Source: Phycisphaerae bacterium (GTDB lineage: Bacteria > Chloroflexota > Anaerolineae > 4572-78 > J111). From it: a stretch of DNA of 64,000 bases. Below, piece by piece: positions 25,938 to 34,399 of the stretch. Position 1 is the stretch's first letter. Each line of letters begins with the position of its first letter. The position numbers and the translations under genes were made by a program. The DNA lies in NCBI GenBank assembly GCA_028285035.1, contig JANQQF010000003.1, positions 1-64,000 of the forward strand. Direction: 5' to 3'. The notes under the pieces were generated by a model. It had not been told where the DNA came from and ran no database searches. It saw nothing but the letters and a program-made list of their open reading frames with translations.

Positions 25938-27282
25938 TTCAGTTGAAGCCGATATTTTCCCTCTACCGCTCACTGCATTTGAGCAGGCTTTGCTGGTCGA
26001 TGATCGGCCTGCGTATCCGATGACGGTGTTTTGTCGGCTACGATTTACAGGCTTCCTGAAGCCTGCCGCCTTTCAAGCCGCGCTACAAACCATCATACAG
26101 CGACACCCCTTGTTGCAGGCCGTCATCCGCCGCAATTGGCTGGGGCAATGGGTCTGGGTGCCTCACCCTCACGCGTCGCCAACGATTCAGTGGCAAGCCC
26201 AGTCAACCGCCGATACGATGCCGCAAATGACCTATCTCGATCCCAGACAAGAGCCAGGGCTACGCTGCTGGGTTTTAGAGCGGGCGGACGGGCATGATGT
26301 GGTGCTCCAAGCTCACCACTGCTGTGCCGATGGGTTGGGCCTACATCAGGTGATCGAAGATTTACTGGTGAGCTATGCCTCGCACCAGAGCGGCCAGATG
26401 ATTGAGTTACCGCCGCTCGATGTACAGCGATTGAGGCGGCGGGGTGCCCCAAAATTATCGTTTGGCACAGACCTGAATGACACGTTAAAGCAATTGCGGG
26501 GATTGATCGGCGTGTATGAGTTTTTCGGGCGTTCTCCTGCGCCCCTCCTTGGCCAATATTCGACCCCCAACCAAGCCCCAACAGCCCCGGCCTCCTTTCC
26601 CGCCATATTGAGCCACCAATTTGATGTGAATGAGACAAAGAAAATCGGGGAAGCCGCCAAAGCGGCCAAGGTCAGCTTGAACACCCTGTTGTTGCGTGAC
26701 CTATTCTTGGCGATTGCTGCTTGGCGTCAGAGGCAGGGGATTGGGAATGATGACGATTGGTTACGGCTGGCCGTGCCCATCAATCTACGGGGAGCGGCTG
26801 ACAAGACGATGCCGCTGTCTAATTCCAGCAGCCTGATCTTTCTGGACCGACGCAGGGCCGATTTTGCTGATGAGACCCACCTCCTAAAAAGTATCTATGA
26901 GCAGTTGTGGCTCATTAAACGGTCTCAATTGCAATACACCATGATCTTATCCCTCGGCCTGGCCCGTCTGGTCCCCGGATTGATGCCACTGGTCATGCGG
27001 GCCGATCAATGCCAAGCCACCACCTACTTGTCCTACCCTGGCGTTATTTCGACCCAAACCCCGCTCCCCCGCCAAAATGGCCGACTGGTCTGTGGCAATA
27101 TTGTCCTTGAGTCAGTCGATCCCGGTGCAGTGTTACGCCCTCATACCAACGCCGGGTTTATGGCCCATCACTATGCAGGCCAACTCCGACTGACCCTTCA
27201 GTATGACTCGCAGGTGATGACGGTTGAGCAAGCTGAGGGCTTGTTGGGGATGGTGGTGTGGAGGATGGGTGGGGCGGGATGA
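25930..27282 (+). CDS. Condensation-domain-like acyltransferase (PapA/WS-DGAT type)
   Basis: 450 residues from ATG 25930, 8 nt inside the sulfotransferase gene; an alternative in-frame start at 25879 overlaps it by 59 nt and has no advantage. The catalytic HHxxxDG motif is present as HHCCADG (H129, H130, D134, G135). The C-terminal half has the LRLAVPINLRG and AGFMAHHYAGQLRLTLQYD segments seen in polyketide-associated PapA acyltransferases and wax ester synthase/DGAT relatives. These esterify an acyl chain from an acyl carrier or CoA onto a hydroxyl. Last gene of the plus-strand arm. It could acylate the sugar or join the fatty alcohol to a fatty acid. Confidence 0.85.
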   Translation: MSSSVEADIFPLPLTAFEQALLVDDRPAYPMTVFCRLRFTGFLKPAAFQAALQTIIQRHPLLQAVIRRNWLGQWVWVPHPHASPTIQWQAQSTADTMPQMTYLDPRQEPGLRCWVLERADGHDVVLQAHHCCADGLGLHQVIEDLLVSYASHQSGQMIELPPLDVQRLRRRGAPKLSFGTDLNDTLKQLRGLIGVYEFFGRSPAPLLGQYSTPNQAPTAPASFPAILSHQFDVNETKKIGEAAKAAKVSLNTLLLRDLFLAIAAWRQRQGIGNDDDWLRLAVPINLRGAADKTMPLSNSSSLIFLDRRRADFADETHLLKSIYEQLWLIKRSQLQYTMILSLGLARLVPGLMPLVMRADQCQATTYLSYPGVISTQTPLPRQNGRLVCGNIVLESVDPGAVLRPHTNAGFMAHHYAGQLRLTLQYDSQVMTVEQAEGLLGMVVWRMGGAG

Positions 27283-27384
27283 TATATGAGATCATTTAAA
27301 ATCGAAGGCTATTAGGTTAATTTACGGTTTTGCAGTAATATTTAAGATGAATTTTAACGCAATTCTTTTTATGGGGGTGAAGAA

Positions 27385-27981
27385 ATGCTTCCCGATTTTC
27401 CAGTTCAAAAAGCTAAATTAATGGAAACTATATCATCATACTTTCAGCAAAAGTATGATGAGTATCTAGGTTTTTTTTCAACAATACCGTCATACAGAAA
27501 TCATGAAGGCGATCTTTGGAACATGGGAAGTAGTGATGAGACGGTTAACGAGACAGGCTATCAGGATATCAAATCTGGTTTATCAATACATTATGATGAG
27601 GTCCCTACATTAACTATTGAGAAGATTATGGATAAAATTGATGTGATGGCTGAGGATATGGCCAAACAAACAAGTCAGGGTATCATCGCAGATATTAACC
27701 AAGCTATAGAAGAAGGTGGAACAACAATAAATGCAGAAGGCGAGCCTTTTAGCAAAGAAATGTTTCTTGAAATGTTAGACTCAATTGAGTTGTATTTTGA
27801 TAAAACTGGTGAGTTAGATCCACCAGCTATTTTGATGCACCCAAAAATGTGGGATAAAATCAAAGACGATGTAGCAAGTTGGGAACAAGATCCAGCGCTG
27901 GATGCACGTCACAACGAAATCATTGCTCGTAAAAAGGAGGCGTGGCGTGATAGAGAGAGTCGTCGAAAATTGGTTGACTAA
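27385..27981 (+). CDS. Hypothetical protein, first gene of an AT-rich nuclease cassette
   Basis: 198 residues, not recognised. Start ATG 27385 follows GGGGGTGA at a normal distance. The sequence is acidic, mostly helical, without membrane segments or an obvious motif; the last 35 residues are rich in Arg/Lys/Glu and probably one helix. Its base composition is clearly lower in G+C than the genes on either side. The end overlaps the start of the nuclease-like gene by 35 nt, so the two are made together; it may be a partner, regulator or antidote of the nuclease (inference). Confidence 0.75.
   Translation: MLPDFPVQKAKLMETISSYFQQKYDEYLGFFSTIPSYRNHEGDLWNMGSSDETVNETGYQDIKSGLSIHYDEVPTLTIEKIMDKIDVMAEDMAKQTSQGIIADINQAIEEGGTTINAEGEPFSKEMFLEMLDSIELYFDKTGELDPPAILMHPKMWDKIKDDVASWEQDPALDARHNEIIARKKEAWRDRESRRKLVD
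27933..27940 (+). promoter_or_regulatory. Ribosome-binding site fixing the start of the nuclease-like gene
   Basis: AAAGGAGG lies 6 nt before GTG 27947, inside the preceding gene. It is the best Shine-Dalgarno in this region and rules out the earlier in-frame start at 27902. Confidence 0.75.
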
Positions 27982-29542
27982 AGTAAATGAACGCTCTTTT
28001 GAAGTGCCTTTTTGCCAACTCTTGGCAGGTGAGGGGTATCAAATTGTACACCTTAGTCGACATGGTCCATTTGAAGAAGGGAAAGATATTCTAGCAATTG
28101 CACCTGATGGGACCCCTTGTGCATTTCAATTGAAAGGTACTCCAGGAGGGAAAATCACACAGAAAGCTTGGGAGGAACATTTACCCCAAATTACTAGATT
28201 AGTTGAAATTCCTATTAATCACCCATCTATTGATCCAAGCGTACCTAGACGTGTATATCTTGTAACTAATGGGGAATTGGACGAAGAAGTAAGACTTGAG
28301 ATTCAGAATAGAAACCCAGATTGGTTACGTCGTGGGCACCCCCAGTTAGAGACAATTGTAAAAGGACAACTACTTTCACGTTTCAAATCTATTCACACAA
28401 ACTTCTGGCCTGTACAACTGTCCTTTGAGAAATCACTTTTAGAATTTTTTCTTACAGATGGAAGTGATTGTTTGCCTAAAGACAAATTTGTGAAATTTCT
28501 TCTCTCATTGATACCTATTTTTGAAGTTCGATTGAACAAGGCTGAATGTAGCCGTGCTTTAGCAAGTGCGGCTATCCTGAATGCTTATGCCCTTTCTGCA
28601 TATACGGAAAAATCAAATCACATTGCATTGATAGAGGGATGGACAATTTATCTTGCTTGTCTAGTGGCTTTAGTTGAAAAACATAATTTAAAGGATAAAT
28701 ATTGGAAAGACTCATTGACCATTTGTAAATTCGCAATTGAGCAATCATTTTCTGACTTGAAGGATGAGTTAGAGTCTAGAGAACATCTAGTAGAAGGTAA
28801 TGGTTTAGTAGATGGTGCATTTTATCGCGGACGTGTAACTTGGCTGGCTGGTTTGATGTCAACCTTTGTTTTATGGAAACGACTTAGTGATCCAAATTGG
28901 CTAATTGATGACTGGTACAAAAAATTCATTAGCTCCCATCAGAAAGATCTGATTTTGTGGGGAGAAGCTGCAGTCCCCCAGTTTTTAATGATCTTTTGGT
29001 TTTTTCGACAAATTACAGCCACCATAGAACCAGAAGCCTTATTAGTAAATTTGATCGAGGGTATATGTAGTGTCAACGAAGATAATACTTCAAATGGGCT
29101 TGCTGATCCATATCACGATTTAACCGAAGTTATGGAGGAAAAGCTGGGGCTTGCAAATAACCGTCAGCCAGAGAATTACAGGGGAAGGTCATTTGTCTTA
29201 GAGCCATTGGTTCACTTGTTTGCAAGGCGGGGTTGGCGGCAGAGGTTAAGATTTATGTGGTCTAAAATTACACGAATACACTTTGCCGAATTTAACCCTC
29301 CGTCACGCTGGCAATTTTGCTTGTGGGAAGTTGAAGAGGGAAGGTTGAATACTGTTCAACCCAAAATGCCACAGAGTTGGGCTGAGTTAAGGAATCTGTC
29401 AAGGAGTGTGGACACTTCAATGATTCCAGAATTGTTCCAAAAAAATCCAGAATTACTTCTTGTTTTTATTGTCGTTTACCCGCACAGACTCACAAAAGAT
29501 GTAGCAAAATTTTTAGATGATCTTGTTGGATACAAAATTTAG
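27947..29542 (+). CDS. PD-(D/E)xK-superfamily nuclease-like protein with long helical domain
   Basis: 531 residues from GTG 27947. The first ~80 residues resemble a restriction-endonuclease-like core: E19 on a helix (SFEVPFCQLLAGEGY), D47 in GKDILAIAPDG and Q61-x-K63 in FQLKG, i.e. E...D...QxK as in Mrr-type and other variants of the superfamily, in which Gln can replace the usual Glu. Following are RVYLVTNGELD, which looks like the last strand of such a fold, and then ~400 mostly helical residues of no recognised family. I infer a DNA-cleaving effector with a sensing domain. AT-rich codon use and position between two arms of a biosynthetic cluster suggest acquisition by transfer. No methylase is adjacent. 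Confidence 0.72.
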   Translation: MIERVVENWLTKVNERSFEVPFCQLLAGEGYQIVHLSRHGPFEEGKDILAIAPDGTPCAFQLKGTPGGKITQKAWEEHLPQITRLVEIPINHPSIDPSVPRRVYLVTNGELDEEVRLEIQNRNPDWLRRGHPQLETIVKGQLLSRFKSIHTNFWPVQLSFEKSLLEFFLTDGSDCLPKDKFVKFLLSLIPIFEVRLNKAECSRALASAAILNAYALSAYTEKSNHIALIEGWTIYLACLVALVEKHNLKDKYWKDSLTICKFAIEQSFSDLKDELESREHLVEGNGLVDGAFYRGRVTWLAGLMSTFVLWKRLSDPNWLIDDWYKKFISSHQKDLILWGEAAVPQFLMIFWFFRQITATIEPEALLVNLIEGICSVNEDNTSNGLADPYHDLTEVMEEKLGLANNRQPENYRGRSFVLEPLVHLFARRGWRQRLRFMWSKITRIHFAEFNPPSRWQFCLWEVEEGRLNTVQPKMPQSWAELRNLSRSVDTSMIPELFQKNPELLLVFIVVYPHRLTKDVAKFLDDLVGYKI

Positions 29543-29637
29543 GATCACACAAACTTTGCTAGGCTGTAACTGTCAGAATGGTTACAATTTTTTAGTGCTT
29601 ACAATTGCTCAAAAACTATCTATATTTACCTCATCTC

Positions 29638-30486
29638 CTACCCCCGCAACCGAAACAAATACCCCAACAACCGAAAAAACCGAGGTAAATCCAGTAGGAA
29701 ATATATCAGGGCAGGCCAGCGCTTACGCCGTAATCCGATTGCGGTCAACTCCCAACTAGCCGCTGATCCATACACCAAATTCATCCCCCCACCCGCTTGA
29801 GCATTCTGCCTCGCTTCCAGGCCGACCACGCTGGCGACCCCGCCGCCATTGAGGTGGGCGTAATCGTGGTTTTGATGGCCTGCGGTCAGGACTGGGGTGG
29901 CATCAATGACGGGGATCTTTTGACGATGGGCCTGGGCCACCATCCAGCTGTCCCAATTCCCCCGGCCCACGGCAAAATCTGGGATCGTTGTGTAGAGTGG
30001 CTTGGGAAATATAAAGTAATCCTTGCATACCACAGCGGCCAGTGTCCCTTCTGCGGCAATATGGTGCCGTAAGGTCACCTCCCAATCGACACGGTCAAAA
30101 TCAATACATTCGGTCATATCAAAATTGGTGCGTTGCCCAATGATTAAAAACTGCTCAAAGTCAGCCGCTTGGACCTGCTTGATGGTCGCTATCACATCAT
30201 TAAACAGAATGATGTCCGCGTTGGCATAGAGCAGAATATCGTGCTCGGCCAATTGGTGGGCTTGGTGAAAGGCATCACTCAGCAGCGGTGTCCCATTTCC
30301 ATTGCACTGTAAGGTAGGGATGTGTTGCAGCTTAAGTTGAGCCGCCATTTGGGCTGTACCGGGTTCATCACCAAATATAATGATTTGGGGACGCGGCTGG
30401 AGTAAGGTCCAGCTTTTTAGGGCGTTGTATTGAATGATCTGACTGTGCCCCGAAAAGGGTTTAGGAATGGTGAAAATTGTTAGCAT
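29638..30486 (-). CDS. GT-A-like glycosyltransferase family protein
   Basis: 282 residues. The layout IFTIPKPF ... NALKSWTLL ... IIIFGDEPG ... LLYANADIILF fits a nucleotide-sugar GT-A fold, with NAD in place of a DxD metal motif. Downstream, RGNWDSWMVAQAHRQKIPVIDATP resembles the catalytic-loop region of uncharacterised glycosyltransferases found near polysaccharide and glycolipid genes. The C-terminus ends in a hydrophobic/basic segment (YFLLDLPRFFRLLGYLFRLRG) that could bind the membrane surface. It lies 201 bp beyond the family-1 glycosyltransferase on the same strand; a palindromic repeat occupies the gap, so shared transcription is possible but unproven. Family moderately sure, substrate unknown. 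Confidence 0.7.
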   Translation of the reverse strand: MLTIFTIPKPFSGHSQIIQYNALKSWTLLQPRPQIIIFGDEPGTAQMAAQLKLQHIPTLQCNGNGTPLLSDAFHQAHQLAEHDILLYANADIILFNDVIATIKQVQAADFEQFLIIGQRTNFDMTECIDFDRVDWEVTLRHHIAAEGTLAAVVCKDYFIFPKPLYTTIPDFAVGRGNWDSWMVAQAHRQKIPVIDATPVLTAGHQNHDYAHLNGGGVASVVGLEARQNAQAGGGMNLVYGSAASWELTAIGLRRKRWPALIYFLLDLPRFFRLLGYLFRLRG

Positions 30487-30571
30487 AGGTTTAGGGTTGT
30501 GTATTGGGTTTTTGGGTGAATTTAAGGCTAACTTGCCATTGTTATTACAGCATTTATATTAAACAGGCCAC

Positions 30572-30644
30572 TCTACCCCCCTCAATCCCCCCTGCAAGGG
30601 TGGAAGCAGCTCCCCTCCTTGCAGGAGGGGCTGGGGGAGGTAGA
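30572..30644. repeat. Palindromic REP-like repeat between glycosyltransferase genes
   Basis: A 73-bp element starting TCTACCCCCCTCAA and ending GGGGGAGGTAGA, with an inner CTCCTTGCAGGAG-type hairpin. It carries no gene. Base-rich hairpins of this kind could stall or end transcripts coming from the minus-strand operon. Confidence 0.65.
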
Positions 30645-30687
30645 AATCTTCGGTACAAAATCCAAACCGTTACTTTTCCCAATCTTT

Positions 30688-31974
30688 TTAACTCAAAAAA
30701 AACCTCCCCAATGCCTCAATCGCCCTCCCAATCCCATCTTCAGCCCGAATCCTCTCCCCCAAAGCAGCCGCTCGTCGTTGCATCGCCTTATCCCCAACAA
30801 CAACCTCAATAGCCTGAGCCAACCGCTGCACCGATAACTTCTGGTAAGGAATCGGTTTCGGCCCCACGCCCAATGTCGCCACACGCTGCCCCCAAAACGG
30901 TTGATCCAAGAAAAAGGGGATGAGGATAGAGGGCACGCCAGCGCGTAATCCGGCGGCGGTGGTGCCTGCCCCGCCGTGGTGGACAACAGCGGAAACTTGG
31001 GGAAAGAGCCAGTCGTGGGGGATGTTGTCGACAACAAACACATCTTCGGTCAGAGGTTGGTTGACAACGTCCGTTTCTAAGCCGCCCCAGCCTGTGGCCA
31101 AAATGCCACGCTGGCCCGTTTTTTTGAGGGCAGCCACGGTCATCTCCACCAAGTCGCGGCTACGATTGCCGCTGATGCTGCCAAAGCCAATATACACAGG
31201 CGGGGGACCACTGCTCAGAAAATCGACCAGGGCGGGCGGTGGGACCCAGGCGGGGGCGCGATCCAGAAACCAGTAGCCGGTGACCACAAATCGGTCCGGC
31301 CAATCGGCGGGTTTGGGCACGACGTGGGGGCTGTAGGCGTACAGCACCGGGATATTTCGCTGGTAAAAATAAGAAAACAGTCCACCCCAAGGCAAGGGGG
31401 GTAAATCAAGTCGACGACGCCACATCGTACAAGTCTGTTTGAACATTTGATGGGTGATTTGCTCATAGAGGCTGAAGTATAGGGGATTTGTCCAGCGCGT
31501 TTGGGGTAACCAGGCTGGAGTCGTCATCGGGGCGAACGCTTGGGTCCGGGTCAACGGATAAATCCAGGCCGCACAAGCGGGGAGATTGAGCTTTTCGGCC
31601 AGAAAGCAGCCCACCCAGCAAAATTGATTAAATATAATGGCCTCTGTATCCTGGCAGGCTTGCTGGGTGGCAACCAAGGTTTGCTCGGCATACGAGTTCC
31701 CTAATCGAGTCAGGGTCTGAGCCAGTCGGATGATATTGTGTCCACTCATCATCATCGCCCGTCCGGTGGGACTGGTCATCAGTTGTTTGAAATCAGGCGC
31801 GATGGTGACAAATTCCAGGCCGTATTGCTGAGCGACGGAGGTAAAATTGGCGGGGGCACCCAACCGGACCGCATACCCTGCTTGTTGCAAGCCGTGACCA
31901 AGGGCGATGTAGGGTTGGACATCGCCGCGAGAGCCAACAGCCAGAATGGTGATGTGTTTGCGCTGTTTACTCAT
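30688..31974 (-). CDS. Family-1 glycosyltransferase (sterol/macrolide UDP-glycosyltransferase-like)
   Basis: 428 residues, GT-B fold. N-terminal ILAVGSRGDVQPYIALGHGL and C-terminal HHGGAGTTAAGLRAGVPS with LIPFFLDQPFWG are hallmarks of the GT1 group that includes sterol 3-beta-glucosyltransferase, rhamnolipid RhlB and macrolide glycosyltransferases. These attach a sugar from a nucleotide-sugar to a hydrophobic alcohol. The ATG lies 8 nt inside the 3' end of the FtsX permease gene, so it is translated in the same operon as the MacB-like transporter. This links glycosylation of a lipid acceptor with its export. Confidence 0.9.
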   Translation of the reverse strand: MSKQRKHITILAVGSRGDVQPYIALGHGLQQAGYAVRLGAPANFTSVAQQYGLEFVTIAPDFKQLMTSPTGRAMMMSGHNIIRLAQTLTRLGNSYAEQTLVATQQACQDTEAIIFNQFCWVGCFLAEKLNLPACAAWIYPLTRTQAFAPMTTPAWLPQTRWTNPLYFSLYEQITHQMFKQTCTMWRRRLDLPPLPWGGLFSYFYQRNIPVLYAYSPHVVPKPADWPDRFVVTGYWFLDRAPAWVPPPALVDFLSSGPPPVYIGFGSISGNRSRDLVEMTVAALKKTGQRGILATGWGGLETDVVNQPLTEDVFVVDNIPHDWLFPQVSAVVHHGGAGTTAAGLRAGVPSILIPFFLDQPFWGQRVATLGVGPKPIPYQKLSVQRLAQAIEVVVGDKAMQRRAAALGERIRAEDGIGRAIEALGRFFLS

Positions 31975-34399
31975 ACGTCAAGGTTTCGCGGATAATCAAC
32001 CGGGAGGCACTGCGGGCTGGAATGATGCTGGCCAGAATGGCTAGCACGAGGATAAAGAGAAGCCACATGGCCAAGCCCTGCCACGGGAACACGTGGGTCA
32101 GTGGGACATTGAGCATGGTATTCCCTAAGGCAATACCCATTAGCCTACTCACAGGAAAGGCCAGCAGCGATCCGATGAGCCAACTCAACAGCCCAACCAC
32201 CACACTTTCAATGATCACAATTTGGGTGATCACTTTACCGATTCCCCCCACCACCCGAATGATGCCAATCTCTTGGGTTCGCTCCAAGACGTTCAAGCTC
32301 ATCATACTCATCAAGCCCAAGCCCCCTACCACGGCAAATAAAAAGCTCATCAATTGCACCAAATTGATAATAATGGCAAAGGAGTTGCTGAGCGACTGGC
32401 GGACATCCGTATTGAGTAAGCTAACGACAACGCGCATATTGGCTTTATCCAAGCCTTCTTCCAGTAGGGCGACTTTCGATTCATCAGAAACAGAATTGGC
32501 CTGTTGAAATGCGACCAGGAGTCGATTGGCCATCCCTAACTGGCCCACCGCTTCCGCCAATTGCGAATAGTTGGCATAGGCGATGGGCGCCTTTAAAAGT
32601 TCACCGCCACCAATCACCTGACTGGAGACAATGCCAACAACCTGCCACGTTGTTTCGCGCTCCTCAGTTCGGAAGGTGACCTCATCACCGATGGTTACAT
32701 CAGGCTCCAGGTCGACAAAATCAACATTGATCACGATACTGCGCTCATCATCAGGCCGTAACCAGCGACCCTCGACCAAGGTCGGTTTGATAAATGGGGA
32801 ATTTGGCTCCAGCCCAAACAACTTGATTTGTTGGGTTGACTCGCGCCCATCAGGCCGAATGCGGAAGCCGTCGTAGATGAGACGGCCCTCAATCGCGGCA
32901 ATACTGGCCTGTTGGTCGGCGAATCGCTGGAGCTTGTTGAGGCGATGAGGACGATAGAAGACGAGGCGCAAATCCTCTTGCCAGTAGGTGGCAATTTCGT
33001 CAATGGTCACAATCAGTGAGGCCCTGACACTAATCACCGAGATAAACACGGCTCCGGCGACGCTGAGGGTGAGGGTGGCCAGCGCGAGCCGGACCTTCCG
33101 TCTAAAAATATTACGAAAGGCATATAGCACGATCGGGGGCAATCCCCTTACTTTATTGAGCCATTCCTCAAATCCACCCACCCCAAATTGAACGGATTGC
33201 ATCCCAGATTGTTGGATGGCCTCACGAACGGTAATGCGTGCCCCATTGATGATGGGATACAGAGCGGCTAAACAGGGGAGCAAGATACCCGTGGCAATTT
33301 CCAAGGCGTAAATTTGAGGGGGGATCGTGTAATTCGTGATATCGAAATTGATAAATTCTGCGACAAAAACAGCCGTAAATCGCGATACGATAATGCCCAA
33401 GGGGACAGCGGTCACCATAGCCAGAACCCCGAAGATGACGATGGTTTTTAGATACATCGTCGCAATACCACGGCTACGTCCCCCCACCGCTTTGATAACC
33501 CCAATCTGCTCGATCTGCTGGGCTAATAACGCTGAAACGATATTGATTTCCAGAAAGATGCCTAAAAAAATCGCCATTAAGGTCAGGATAATCATCAACT
33601 GCAAAACGGATTGGATAATATCATCAAGCTGATGGACGCCGGGATTTGGAATATCTTTGTTGATGACCACCAGCCCAACGGCTTCCATTCGATCAACGAC
33701 CGTCTCAACGACATCTTGAATATGGCGTTTGTCAAGGGGTTGATCCGCCACGATGATATCTAAATTGTTATAGTTGTTTGCGCCATTGAGTTTGGTCAGG
33801 GTGCGCTCGGTGATGTACCCATAAGCAATATAGGTGAAGTCGGTTGGGGTTTGGGTGAGGTCGTGGACAACTCCCGCCACCTCTATCTTGGTCAACTTCC
33901 CATTGGGCAACTCAATCGTGGCAAGATCGCCAATCCCGAGCTGGGTCAAATCCTGTGAGGATCGCTCTAGAAGCATGCTTTGCCGGGGTGGGGGCCACTG
34001 CCCCGCTTTGGTTTGAATTTGATCAAGGCTCAAATTATCATAATCTGCCCGCACGATAAGCCGTAGCAAACGCCATCGATCCGCTCCCACCCTAACCCTG
34101 ACGGTCACTCCGTTCCGCCCCTCCGCCTGAGCAATTTCTGGCATCCGCCGGACACCCTCAATAAACGTGTTATCAAAGGTGTTGACGGTCGTAATTGTCG
34201 CGCTGGCGGGGGCAACATCTAGGTAGTTATCGGTTAAATTGGTGGATAAAATGACCCAGGTTCTGGAGATCGTGCCAACGGCATAAACGCCAAGAGCAAT
34301 AGTGAGGATAACTAAGATCGTTCGGGATTTATTGACCCACAAATCGCGAATGATTTTTCGGGTTTGCAGGTCTTTGATAATTTCGATGCTAGGTTTCAT
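31967..34399 (-). CDS. FtsX/MacB-family ABC transporter permease (double module)
   Basis: 810 residues with two MacB-like modules: each has a membrane helix ([39 protein letters not shown]), a periplasmic domain and a three-helix FtsX bundle (for example [22 protein letters not shown] and [20 protein letters not shown]). This is the single-chain LolC/E-like form that pairs with a LolD/MacB ATPase. Start overlaps the ATPase gene by 4 nt. Such mechanotransmission transporters move lipids, lipoproteins or antibiotics out of the membrane rather than across it. It is a paralogue of the protein encoded at 52730-55135. Confidence 0.92.
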   Translation of the reverse strand: MKPSIEIIKDLQTRKIIRDLWVNKSRTILVILTIALGVYAVGTISRTWVILSTNLTDNYLDVAPASATITTVNTFDNTFIEGVRRMPEIAQAEGRNGVTVRVRVGADRWRLLRLIVRADYDNLSLDQIQTKAGQWPPPRQSMLLERSSQDLTQLGIGDLATIELPNGKLTKIEVAGVVHDLTQTPTDFTYIAYGYITERTLTKLNGANNYNNLDIIVADQPLDKRHIQDVVETVVDRMEAVGLVVINKDIPNPGVHQLDDIIQSVLQLMIILTLMAIFLGIFLEINIVSALLAQQIEQIGVIKAVGGRSRGIATMYLKTIVIFGVLAMVTAVPLGIIVSRFTAVFVAEFINFDITNYTIPPQIYALEIATGILLPCLAALYPIINGARITVREAIQQSGMQSVQFGVGGFEEWLNKVRGLPPIVLYAFRNIFRRKVRLALATLTLSVAGAVFISVISVRASLIVTIDEIATYWQEDLRLVFYRPHRLNKLQRFADQQASIAAIEGRLIYDGFRIRPDGRESTQQIKLFGLEPNSPFIKPTLVEGRWLRPDDERSIVINVDFVDLEPDVTIGDEVTFRTEERETTWQVVGIVSSQVIGGGELLKAPIAYANYSQLAEAVGQLGMANRLLVAFQQANSVSDESKVALLEEGLDKANMRVVVSLLNTDVRQSLSNSFAIIINLVQLMSFLFAVVGGLGLMSMMSLNVLERTQEIGIIRVVGGIGKVITQIVIIESVVVGLLSWLIGSLLAFPVSRLMGIALGNTMLNVPLTHVFPWQGLAMWLLFILVLAILASIIPARSASRLIIRETLTYE

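Noticed and set aside
30504..30837. Small plus-strand open frames across the end of the glycosyltransferase gene
   Set aside because: They are antisense to a clear gene and include the palindromic repeat; composition is low-complexity Pro/Ser/Gln.
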